DNA from: Myxococcales bacterium
Lineage (GTDB): Bacteria; Myxococcota_A; Polyangia; Polyangiales; Polyangiaceae
DNA length: 49,793 nucleotides
Assembly (NCBI GenBank): GCA_013297655.1
Contig: JAAFHV010000035.1
Coordinates: forward strand, 1 to 49,793
Reading direction: 5' to 3'
Below, one piece after another: positions 15,547-23,077 of this stretch. Both the position numbers and the translations under genes were made by a program. The notes beneath the pieces were generated by a model. The model ran no database searches, was not told the origin of the DNA, and was given only the letters and a program-made list of their open reading frames with translations. How positions within the stretch are numbered: position 1 is the stretch's first letter; each line of letters begins with the position of its first letter.

Positions 15547-18384
15547 TCACGGCGGGTTCTGGGAGGGCCGGGTAACCCACACCGGATTCGTGAAGCCCAT
15601 CGGCAGGAAGGGCATGAACGGGAGCACGTCGTCCATCTTCCGTGAACCGCGCGCGACCGCCACGACGAAATGGGGGCCGGGGCCTAGCGGCACGCGGATG
15701 TCTTCCTCGAAACGGACCGCTCGCGCCCGCGCCTCGGCGAGGGTGCCGGCTTCCACGCCGACGGCGGTCGGCTGTTGGCGAACGGGCTTCTTGATGAACG
15801 ACTTCCCGTCGACGACGAGCTCCACCTCGGTGACGTCGACCCACGGAGCGGCGGACACCTTCACGTGCGCGACGGCGGTGTCGCGGCCGACCGCGAGGGC
15901 CACGTCGTCGCCTGGCTTGCCGCCCTCGACGACGAGGTCGACCACCGGGCCGCTCGTGACGATGGAGCGCCCTGCTTTGATCGCGGCGACGATGGTCTTC
16001 GCGACGGCGGGGTGGCCGGGGGTGCCGGCCTTCTCGTCGTCTTGGCGAACGAGGGTGCGCGGGTAACCTGCCCAATTGTATTGCACCGTGTGCGAGTCGG
16101 AGCTGCCCGTCGCGGCGTATTTTCGGCCCCGCGCGAGGAGCGCGTACCAATCGCGCAGCACCGCCTCCACCTGCGCCGGATTCTGGATCTCGTATCCGTT
16201 GTAGACCTCGACGGTGTCGAAGTCGGTGCGCATGCGGAGCGGCACGACTCCCGTCTTGGAGTCGAACCCGGTGATGTTGAAGTAGCCTATTCCTTTCGGC
16301 AATCGTGGGTGATTCACCTGGATGATGCGCGAAGGGTCGCCCTTGCGTGCGGCCTCGAACATTTGCCCCGCGCGCGCCTGGCGATAGGGCGGAACCTTTT
16401 GATCGACGGGATAGGGGAATACGCCGAAATGGCCATAACGCGGGCCGAACGTGGTGACCTCCACCCCCGAGGTGGTGCCGAAGCTCTTGTCGATTCCGAG
16501 GGCGACGAGGGAGGGGCCATAGTCGCCTACGATGTTGTGCTCGGTCGGCACCGCGAACTCGATCCCCGCCGTGACGAGGGTGACGATGCGATCTTCGACC
16601 GAGACCTGCGAGTCGAAGCTGGGGCGCGCGTGCACGTGCAGATCGCAGCCGACGAGGTTGGGGGTGTCCACCACGTGGCGGAGCGTGAGGTCCATCGTCG
16701 CCCGCTTGGCGCTCACCACTTCGATCGTGCGCGCGTCGATGCTCCACTCGAGCCCGTGGGTGGCCTCGATCCGGTAGCGGCCCTTCGGGAGGGGGGTGAT
16801 CACCTCGCCCGCGAGCACGTCCATGAGGGGGCCTGCGCCGCTCGCGCGGAAGTCGGGACCGAACGAAGGATCGAGCGTGCCGTCGATGCCGTGCACCCAC
16901 ACGCGGGCAGGGATTTTCTCCTTCGTATCGACGTCGACGACGCGGACGTGGAGCTCGCCGCCGGGAGAGAGATCGAGCACGAGAGGCCAGCCGGTGCCGG
17001 GTGGAAAGCGGATCGGCGTGCTCGCGGAGGTGCCTTCGAGCGCATACCAATGGTCGACGTCGGCGGGGGCTTCGACCGAGAACGTCGCGTCGGGGCCGAG
17101 CGCGGCGTGAACACGCGGGTGGCCGGTGTCGTCGATGCCGAAGAGGCTCACTCCGGAGGTGGCGCCGGTGACCCGCCCGGCGACCTTCGCGACGCGATGA
17201 CCGAGCGTGCGGAACACCTGTCCGTAAGTGCCTTCGGGGGAGTTGCCGAGGAACACGACGAGCTCGGGCCGCGGCTTGCGGCGCGACGGAACGGTGGGGG
17301 TGGCCTCGAGGCGTGGGCCGCCGTCGACCACTTGCGCGTCGCGGGGATCGTCGAGGTCGTCTTCTTCGGGAGGCGCGTCCTCGCCGTCGTCGTCGCCCGC
17401 GTCGATGCTCTCGCGACGCTCTGGAGGCGCGACGCTCTCGCGACGCTCTGGAGGCGCGACGCTCTCGCGACGCTCTGGAGGCGCGACGCTCTCGCGACGC
17501 TCTGGAGGCGCGACGCTCTCGCGACGCTCTGGAGGCGCGTGCCTCGCGTCGGTCGTGAGCGCGGCGTCGGAGCTGGCGTCCGAGCGGCTTCGTCCGGCGT
17601 CGAACGGTTTCGCTCGCGCGTCCGGGGCGATGGACGCGTCGCCGATCTCGTCGACCGATTTTGCGGCGGGGATGATCTCGGTCGTGACGACGAGGCGGCC
17701 TTTGCCGTGGTCGGAAGCCGAGGGTTCTTCGGTAGATGCATCTTCGGTAGGCGAAGGTGCGAGTGGGGTCGAGGCGTCGGGATCGAGGGCGGCGGCAGCG
17801 TCTTCGGGGTCGTCCTTGAGGGCGGCCGCCTCGAGCGCGATGCGCGCGCCGAAGGGCGCCGCGATGACAAAGGGGTGCGCGCCTTGTTCGACGATGGCAG
17901 CGTTGGCGAGCACGGCGTCATTCGACGAGATGTGGCCCGCGCCGGGAACCCAAACGGGCGCCGTCGGGACGATCGCGAAGCGGAGCTCGACCCTATGCGG
18001 CGCGAGCGTCTCCGGATCTTGAATGCGAGCGCGGAGGAGCCCACGTTCGAGGCGAATGAGCACCTTCGCCTTCACGCCGCCGGCGTTCACCTCGACGACG
18101 CGGGCGAGCTCGGTGCCGCTGAAGGGGCCAGCGAGCGGCCGTAGCGTTCCGTCGACGACGAGGTTCGCTTCGATCTCGACCTCGCTCGTTCCGTGCGCAT
18201 CGCCGACGAGGATCTTTCCTTCGCGGAGGTCGAGCTTGAAGCGCGCGTCGCCGACGACGACGGCCTCCAGCGCGGGAGCCTTGAGCGACGAACGATGCGG
18301 CTTCATGACGAGCGCCAAACCCACGAGAGCGACGAGCACGCCGCCGAGGAGCGACTTGTCGACGGTGTCGTAGCGGCGCTTCAT
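15547..18384 (-). CDS. CehA/McbA-type PHP-fold metallohydrolase, membrane anchored
   Basis: 945 residues. The ATG at 18384 overlaps the tsaE stop (ATGA). A membrane helix lies at residues about 12-28, so most of the protein faces outward. Residues 30-200 are beta-rich and of unknown fold. A disordered stretch holds five copies of APPERRESV (residues about 282-326). A carboxypeptidase-regulatory-like beta region follows. From about residue 575 comes the PHP-type metallohydrolase: DLHVHAR (H583, H585), PTEHN (E615, H616), the ITGFDSK region and DSHTVQYN, which together supply the metal ligands. CehA/McbA relatives hydrolyse phosphoesters or carbaryl-type esters; the substrate here is unknown. 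The end PVWVTRPSQNPP is proline-rich. Confidence 0.85.
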   Translation of the reverse strand: MKRRYDTVDKSLLGGVLVALVGLALVMKPHRSSLKAPALEAVVVGDARFKLDLREGKILVGDAHGTSEVEIEANLVVDGTLRPLAGPFSGTELARVVEVNAGGVKAKVLIRLERGLLRARIQDPETLAPHRVELRFAIVPTAPVWVPGAGHISSNDAVLANAAIVEQGAHPFVIAAPFGARIALEAAALKDDPEDAAAALDPDASTPLAPSPTEDASTEEPSASDHGKGRLVVTTEIIPAAKSVDEIGDASIAPDARAKPFDAGRSRSDASSDAALTTDARHAPPERRESVAPPERRESVAPPERRESVAPPERRESVAPPERRESIDAGDDDGEDAPPEEDDLDDPRDAQVVDGGPRLEATPTVPSRRKPRPELVVFLGNSPEGTYGQVFRTLGHRVAKVAGRVTGATSGVSLFGIDDTGHPRVHAALGPDATFSVEAPADVDHWYALEGTSASTPIRFPPGTGWPLVLDLSPGGELHVRVVDVDTKEKIPARVWVHGIDGTLDPSFGPDFRASGAGPLMDVLAGEVITPLPKGRYRIEATHGLEWSIDARTIEVVSAKRATMDLTLRHVVDTPNLVGCDLHVHARPSFDSQVSVEDRIVTLVTAGIEFAVPTEHNIVGDYGPSLVALGIDKSFGTTSGVEVTTFGPRYGHFGVFPYPVDQKVPPYRQARAGQMFEAARKGDPSRIIQVNHPRLPKGIGYFNITGFDSKTGVVPLRMRTDFDTVEVYNGYEIQNPAQVEAVLRDWYALLARGRKYAATGSSDSHTVQYNWAGYPRTLVRQDDEKAGTPGHPAVAKTIVAAIKAGRSIVTSGPVVDLVVEGGKPGDDVALAVGRDTAVAHVKVSAAPWVDVTEVELVVDGKSFIKKPVRQQPTAVGVEAGTLAEARARAVRFEEDIRVPLGPGPHFVVAVARGSRKMDDVLPFMPFLPMGFTNPVWVTRPSQNPP
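17407..17541 (-). repeat. Five tandem 27-bp repeats inside the CehA/McbA-like gene
   Basis: Five consecutive 27-bp units with identical DNA apart from the last two bases of the final unit: 17407-17433, 17434-17460, 17461-17487, 17488-17514 and 17515-17541. Each encodes APPERRESV. The reading frame is kept because 27 is a multiple of three. Identity at third codon positions suggests a recent, slippage-type expansion that may vary between strains. Confidence 0.95.
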
Positions 18385-18869
18385 GGCTTCACCAGGCTCA
18401 CCGCGAGCGGACCATGGAGGCGAGCGATTCGGCTGTTTTTGCCGGTCGTCACGAGATCGAGCGACAGCGCTGGAGAGCCCCCGAGCGCGGCCTCTGCGCC
18501 GGCGCCCCACTCCACGACGAGGATCGCGCCATCGCCCCGACGTTCGCGAAGACCGAGCTGCGCCACCTCGGCCGCGAGCTTTTCGCCGCTCGCGTTGGCG
18601 GACTCGCGGAGGCGATAGAGGTCGGCGTGGAGGAGCACGTTCGCGCCTACTTCGTACTCGGTGACGAGCACGAACGTGGGGCTCGTCACCGCTTCGCTCG
18701 TGGGCACTCCGAGGGCGCGGAGAAGCGCACGCGTGAAGAACGTCTTGCCCGCGCCGAGGTCTCCGTCGAGGCGCACGAGATCGCCCGCCTCGAGCAGCGG
18801 AGCGACGCGCTCCGCGAGGGCCTTCGTGGCCTTTCGGCTCGGGAGCGGGATCTCGACGACGGCGGTCAC
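18381..18869 (-). CDS. tsaE: tRNA threonylcarbamoyladenosine biosynthesis ATPase TsaE
   Basis: 162 residues. TsaE is the ATPase that, with TsaB and TsaD, installs the t6A modification on tRNAs reading ANN codons. All family motifs are present: P-loop GDLGAGKT (residues 36-43), SPTFVLVTEY, the HADLYRL box and VVEWGAG. The start is a GTG at 18869 with AAGG 6 nt upstream; the open frame runs further but the extra 121 residues are Arg-rich and unlike the family. Its stop overlaps the start of the PHP metallohydrolase gene, an unusual partner, since tsaE is often next to tsaB, alr or amidase genes. The C-terminus is slightly longer than in E. coli. Confidence 0.93.
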   Translation of the reverse strand: MTAVVEIPLPSRKATKALAERVAPLLEAGDLVRLDGDLGAGKTFFTRALLRALGVPTSEAVTSPTFVLVTEYEVGANVLLHADLYRLRESANASGEKLAAEVAQLGLRERRGDGAILVVEWGAGAEAALGGSPALSLDLVTTGKNSRIARLHGPLAVSLVKP

Positions 18870-19599
18870 GGGAGCCTTGGAGAGAGAGCGGGGAGAGCGC
18901 GCGCGACCGCCCGCGGGTGGGAGGAGGCGGAGCCCGTTGAGGTGTGCGTAGAACGCCGCGCGAAGGAAAGCTAGTGCACGCGCGCACCGATCGGTCGTGC
19001 TCTGGCCGTCGTGATGGATTCGGTGCCGGTGCGCGCGTCGCATGGCGCCACGAAACGCTGAAAATCGCGGGGGTTCGTGACGGCGAGGCTGGCGGGCTCC
19101 ATTGCCTCGCTGTTTGCCTGCTCGTCCCTCGCGTTCGTGGAAAAGGCGGCGACGGGTCGAATTAGCTCGGTGCGGATAGCTTGTGAGGGCGCACGGCTCG
19201 CGCGCAACGTCGCCGCTCGCGACACCTTCCATCCTCGCCTCGAGCCGGTGCGAGCCAAGCGCGGGCTACCACGGTGCCGGAGGGGCACGTTCGAGACGAG
19301 AGAATGACTCCGCTCGGTCGGTCCCCCATCCATGTGTGGGTATGCACCTCGCTCGCTGGTCACGCGTGCCTCCCGTCGCGGTTCCTTGGCAGAGCGCTCG
19401 CGTGGTCGGGCCCGTTCGCTCGCGGCGGAGGCGCGAGCGCTCCTCGTCGTACGCGTCTTCTTGTCCCATCCGTCGGACCTCCCACGTGAGCGGGGAATGC
19501 CAAATAGGAAAAGGCCGACTTCGCGAATCATCGCGAGGTCGACCCTTGCACGCGACCAAGCCGGCCGCGTTTTGCGCGATCAAGACTCCGTACTTCGTA
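18870..19599. other. 730-bp intergenic stretch with no convincing gene
   Basis: Open frames exist on both strands, but their translations are Arg/Ser-rich, lack any start signal or motif and overlap one another. No tRNA-like fold is visible. The part near 18870-18960 would hold the tsaE promoter. A terminator-like hairpin for the next minus-strand gene lies at 19513-19544. Otherwise I see nothing definable. Confidence 0.6.
19509..19544 (-). terminator. Rho-independent terminator candidate for the 19600-21366 gene
   Basis: On the minus strand, about 55 nt after the stop, an 11-bp stem (one G-T wobble) with a 4-nt loop is formed by 19516-19526 and 19531-19541. One mismatch and two more pairs lengthen it to 19513-19544. 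It is followed on that strand by CCTTTTCC. The stem length and T tract fit an intrinsic terminator. Confidence 0.6.
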
Positions 19600-21366
19600 T
19601 CACTTCGGGGGTCGCGGAATCGGCTTGACCTGCGGGAGCGGGTTCGCCCTCGGGACGGGCGCGCTCGGGGCGGTTGGCTTCGGGATGGGTTTCGCCTGCG
19701 GTATCGGGTTCGCCGCCGGCGCGGGCGCGCTCGGGGGCGGCGGTTTCGGGATCGGAGCGAATCGCGGCACATTCGCGGCGCGCACGTCGACCTTGGCCTG
19801 TTGCGCGAGCGAGACGACCTTGGCCTCCGACGCCGTCATCACGGTCGCGTTGCCGGACGTAGGGAGGTCGAACACCTGATATTTGCCAGTCGAGCTGGTG
19901 CCGACACGACGGAACGTGCCATTCGGAAGCTGGACGGTGACGACCTGCCCCGCGACCGGCGACCCGCTCGTATCGCGGACGTAGCCCTCGATGCTGGGAG
20001 TCTTGGACGAGGGAATGCTGCCGCGCCCGCGGAACGCGAACGTGCGGTAGACGCGGTCGAAATAGACGTCGATGACCTCGTGGTATCCGACCGTGGTCGA
20101 TTGCAACGAGAGCGAAGCCTTCTGCCCGGTGCCGGCGCTGGTCTCCGTGGTGGACACCCCCTCGAACGACATCTTTCCGCCCACTTTCACGCCGATTTCG
20201 ACGAAGAAGCTCACTCCTCCGCCGGTCATCACCGTGATGTCGATCGCGTTCGAGGCGGAGGAGCTGTTCGTTCGTGTCATCTCCTCGGACAGCTCGAACC
20301 CCTTGGTCGTGACCGTCTCGTTGGTGTTCGCGGGGCCATCGATTTGGAGCTCCTCGAGCCGCTGGAGGCGGCCGTCGAGGGGGTTGCCTCCCATGTACGG
20401 ATTGGTCTTCAGGATCGTGTCGAAGTCCTCGCGCGTGAACCCGGTGAATGCGCTCTTCATGTCGGCATTCATGAGGCTCGGGTTCTTGAGCTGCGCGCCG
20501 GTGACGGTCACCACCCGCGCGCGGCTCCCGTCGCGGTTTCGCATGCCCATCGCGAAGCGGGTCCAGCCGCCGGGATACCACTTCTTCTCCACGACCAAGC
20601 TCGGGTTCACCCACACGAGGAACTTGTCGTAATCATGAGTCACGCCGTCGCTCTGGGCGACGAGCCCGAGGGTGGACGTGCGAGATTTGCGCACCTCGAA
20701 CGAGTTGGCGCTCGTCTGCGCGAACGTAAAGCCCGCCTCGACGTCGACGGCGCTCGTGCTCCCCTCGACGATGACGCTCGACGAGAACGTGGTCGCGAGC
20801 TGTGTCTTGGCGCCCAAGGTCGACGATTCTCCGTAGGTTACCGAGCTGCCCACTCCAGGGGGCGCATAGAGGATGCTCACCACCTCGAACTTGGGATTGA
20901 CCCACTGGAGCTCTTTGCGCTCTTCCTTATCGGGTCCGATGTTCGTCCGAATATTCGGTTGTATCTCCGAGCAAATGCGCTGCTCCTCGGCGGTGGGAGC
21001 CGCGGCGCAGGGGCCACGCGCGGCGCGGCAGGCCGCGTTTCGGAAGGCGGGGCCGTCGGCGGGGAGCTCGATCCCTCCGTGGTTGCAGATCGGGTCGAGG
21101 ATGCCCTTGCAGGTGTTCCTCGCGACCTGGCACATGCCCACGACGCACGGGATTTCGAGCTCGCAGACGCGGTTCGCGTTCTCGCGGCCGGTCGCGATCC
21201 CTCTCATTTTCTGCGCGACACAAACGCCGCGCTTGATTTGCCCTAGTCGCGTGTCTTCCCCCGCCGGACACGTCACTGGTTGCGCCGTCACGTCGAGCGG
21301 CGCGAGCGCCGCACCGAGCACACCGAGCAAACCGACCGCGGTCACACATCGTTTACGCCAAGACAT
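19600..21366 (-). CDS. Large secreted protein with Cys-rich head, Ser/Thr-rich beta core and Pro-rich tail
   Basis: 588 residues. ATG 21366 has a strong SD (GAGGAGG, 5 nt spacing), preferred over the in-frame ATG at 21396. The signal peptide is cut near VTA-QP (residue 29). Residues about 30-135 hold ten cysteines. Residues about 140-450 are beta-rich, with two long Ser/Thr-rich alternating stretches (TLGAKTQLATTFSSSVIVEG to FTFAQTSANSFEV, and ASNAIDITVMTGG to ASLSLQSTTVGYHE), the pattern seen in membrane-inserting hairpins of beta-pore-forming proteins. A carboxypeptidase-regulatory-like domain follows (IEGYVRDTSGSPVAGQVV, about residues 460-530). The tail has two copies of a roughly 22-residue Pro-rich repeat. 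Function not known; a pore-forming or surface-binding role is inference only. Confidence 0.8.
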   Translation of the reverse strand: MSWRKRCVTAVGLLGVLGAALAPLDVTAQPVTCPAGEDTRLGQIKRGVCVAQKMRGIATGRENANRVCELEIPCVVGMCQVARNTCKGILDPICNHGGIELPADGPAFRNAACRAARGPCAAAPTAEEQRICSEIQPNIRTNIGPDKEERKELQWVNPKFEVVSILYAPPGVGSSVTYGESSTLGAKTQLATTFSSSVIVEGSTSAVDVEAGFTFAQTSANSFEVRKSRTSTLGLVAQSDGVTHDYDKFLVWVNPSLVVEKKWYPGGWTRFAMGMRNRDGSRARVVTVTGAQLKNPSLMNADMKSAFTGFTREDFDTILKTNPYMGGNPLDGRLQRLEELQIDGPANTNETVTTKGFELSEEMTRTNSSSASNAIDITVMTGGGVSFFVEIGVKVGGKMSFEGVSTTETSAGTGQKASLSLQSTTVGYHEVIDVYFDRVYRTFAFRGRGSIPSSKTPSIEGYVRDTSGSPVAGQVVTVQLPNGTFRRVGTSSTGKYQVFDLPTSGNATVMTASEAKVVSLAQQAKVDVRAANVPRFAPIPKPPPPSAPAPAANPIPQAKPIPKPTAPSAPVPRANPLPQVKPIPRPPK

Positions 21367-21733
21367 GAGGTCCTCCTCTTCATTTTGCCGCGCCATTTCG
21401 CGCCCCCACGAGGTCGTATCTCGTGGCTCCCATCGGATTCGCCGCTCTCCCTCGTGGCTGTCCCGCACGCCGGTTCTCCGCGATACATGACGCCGAGCGG
21501 TTGCATACGCGGGGCGCTGGCGACCTCGAATCGCCTCGAAAGATCGCAGAATCGCGGCTCCGTCCTCGCATCCGACGAAGAGTGACGAGTCTTTCGAGCG
21601 CCGGGTTCGACGACCGAAGGCGCGCCTCGTTCCACGCTGATGCATCGATTTCCTGTCACCCGTTTGGGCTGAGTATTTTGATGCTCGAGGCGAGTCTCGC
21701 GCAGACAGGCTTCGAAACCAACGCGGTCCTGTT

Positions 21734-21854
21734 GGGCATTTTGCTCGCGCGTGGCGGTGGTCTCGTTCGAGTATTCTGCTCGCGCGGGGCGGTGGTCTCG
21801 TTCGAGTATTCTGCTCGCGCGTGGCGGTCTATCGCTGGGTACTTTGCTCGCGCG
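21734..21854. repeat. 35-bp intergenic tandem repeat, about 3.5 copies
   Basis: Units run 21751-21785 and 21786-21820, differing at one base. A degenerate third copy follows at 21821-21854 (33 bp), with a partial copy upstream at 21734-21750. The core is GAGTATTCTGCTCGCGCG with a GC-rich linker. A related fragment (GAGTATTTTGATGCTCG) occurs at about 21671-21687. There are no distinct spacers, so it is not CRISPR. Confidence 0.85.
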
Positions 21855-22063
21855 GATAGGAGCGCGACATCGTTGGCGTCCTCGTACCCGGTCGTCGAGC
21901 GGGAGCACCGTGGGGGGCGAGCTTCGGACGAGGATTCGCGCGCCCGGCAGCGCGAGCCGCCGCATCGCAGCTTCGATGAGGAACTGCGTCCATCACCGAG
22001 CGCAGATGGCGGCGCCGACTTGCTCTTCGCTCCGATGCGGCGCGCTGGGCCAGCGGACAAAAC

Positions 22064-22102
22064 GTCGACGCGAGCGGAGGTGTTACCTCGGCCCGCGTCG
22101 AC
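22064..22102. terminator. Bidirectional intrinsic terminator
   Basis: Two 18-bp arms (22064-22081 and 22085-22102) pair with only two mismatches around a 3-nt loop. The right flank on the plus strand is ACCATTTTT (22103-22111). On the minus strand the hairpin is followed by GTTTTGTCC. It lies 25 nt past the stop of the DUF4136 lipoprotein gene, which it should terminate. Confidence 0.85.
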
Positions 22103-22126
22103 ACCATTTTTACACTCGCTGGTTGG

Positions 22127-22660
22127 CTAACGAATCAACTCGTTCGCGCCGGCGGGCGGAAGCTTGGAGACGAGCTCCTCGACAGCCTTTCGGACCTTGT
22201 CTGGTTCGACCTCCTTGGCGTCTGCGTCGTAGCGAACATCACTATGGTAGAGCGGCTTGCGAGAGCCCTTCTCCATAATGTCGAGCGCGAGCCCGTGTTG
22301 GGTGTCCGTTGTCTGGGAGGCACCCATCCGCATCACTGCGACGGACCGATCCTCGAGGATTCTTCGCGTGCCCGACGCGATGTAAACGGTGAGGTCGCCG
22401 TCGGTCGCCTCTTCGTAGCCCTTCGACTTGAGAGCAGCGACGACCTCTGCCTTCGCGCGTTGGTTCACTTCCGCAGTCGCCTCGCCCTCCGCGAAGCCGT
22501 TCATGGTCGCCGTAAGCGTACCGAACGAGAACGTCTTCTTCGTGGCGACGGCGCCGTGATTGGCCCCCCCGGTCCTTACTTCGACCGGGGTTGGGCTACA
22601 CGCAGCAACGTTCCAAGCGAGAGCGAGCGTCGCGGCGGCGAAGAGTGTCGTGCGTGTCAT
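22127..22660 (-). CDS. DUF4136-type lipoprotein
   Basis: 177 residues from ATG 22660. The signal peptide ends in a lipobox (NVAAC, about Cys20). The mature part fits the DUF4136 pattern: an opening aromatic strand (KTFSFGTLTA), a long helix ending in VVAALKSKGYEEA, then the DLTVYIASGTRR strand, a central region with repeated Met (VAVMRMGAS) and a final helix DKVRKAVEELVSKLPP. DUF4136 proteins are periplasmic lipoproteins of unknown function in Gram-negative bacteria. The longer frame extends to 22852 but would place an Arg-rich segment before the signal peptide. It ends at a strong terminator, so it is probably a single-gene transcript. Confidence 0.82.
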   Translation of the reverse strand: MTRTTLFAAATLALAWNVAACSPTPVEVRTGGANHGAVATKKTFSFGTLTATMNGFAEGEATAEVNQRAKAEVVAALKSKGYEEATDGDLTVYIASGTRRILEDRSVAVMRMGASQTTDTQHGLALDIMEKGSRKPLYHSDVRYDADAKEVEPDKVRKAVEELVSKLPPAGANELIR

Positions 22661-23075
22661 TCGGTCAGGAGTAGGACCCAGTTTACGATTCGGAAGGGGC
22701 GTCATGTCGCCCAGCGGCCCAAAGAAGCAGGCTCTGCGCAGGCGTGCCCTATGAAATCTAGGGGTGATCGCGCGGTCGAAGTCACGCAAACAAAAGTGGG
22801 AGAATCGTCGTCGTGCTCTAGCTAGAGTCCACAGGAGCTCGCTATGGCACAATGGCGCGGCTCGCTACGGCGGCGATTTTCGGCATCTATCATGTCGCCA
22901 ACGCTCGATTCAGGAGACGGCCGAGAGGGAGTCGCGACCGGAAGTCGTCGCGGCGCCGGCACCCACGAGTGCGATCACGCCTGCCGCGAGGAGCGCGCCC
23001 GCCGCGTCCATACGAGAGGGTGGCCCGCGGAAGCGGAGCTCGATGGAGCGCGGAGAGCGGACATCCTCGGTGTCT
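22661..23075. other. 415-bp intergenic stretch
   Basis: It contains the promoter region of the DUF4136 lipoprotein gene and, at its right end, a possible stub of a transporter permease gene just after the binding-protein gene. I see no full gene, terminator or RNA here. Confidence 0.5.
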
Positions 23076-23077
23076 TC
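22910..23077 (-). pseudogene. Possible truncated ABC permease start
   Basis: In the +1 frame directly after the binding-protein stop, 55 codons read without a stop. They include SIELRFRGPPSR followed by a hydrophobic stretch beginning MDAAGALLAAGVIALVG (ATG at 23011) and end at TGA 22910-22912. An ELRGPIS-like motif just ahead of the first membrane helix is usual at the start of NitT/TauT-type permeases, which normally follow this class of binding protein. Only one helix is present, and no good start lies upstream in this frame. It may be a decayed permease gene, or a coincidence in short GC-rich sequence. Confidence 0.25.

Larger units (their letters stand above)
21367..22126. other. 760-bp intergenic stretch with tandem repeat and terminator
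   Basis: This gap separates two minus-strand genes. Near 21367-21450 it should contain the promoter of the secreted-protein gene. It also holds 35-bp tandem repeats (21734-21854) and a strong hairpin terminator (22064-22102). Frames here are short, repeat-derived and without SD, so I call no gene. Confidence 0.65.

Noticed and set aside
17407-17541. CRISPR or regulatory repeat
   Set aside because: The 27-bp units are in frame inside a coding gene and have no spacers.
18870-19599. A hidden gene or RNA in the 730-bp gap
   Set aside because: Frames there lack SD, motifs and a reasonable composition, and no tRNA-like cloverleaf is seen. A small RNA cannot be excluded by eye.
19183-21246. A 687-codon plus-strand frame over the secreted protein
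   Set aside because: The minus-strand frame has a signal peptide, ten Cys and a strong SD; the plus frame has none of these.
21734-21854. CRISPR array
   Set aside because: The units abut each other without unique spacers and the copies diverge; no cas genes are in the window.
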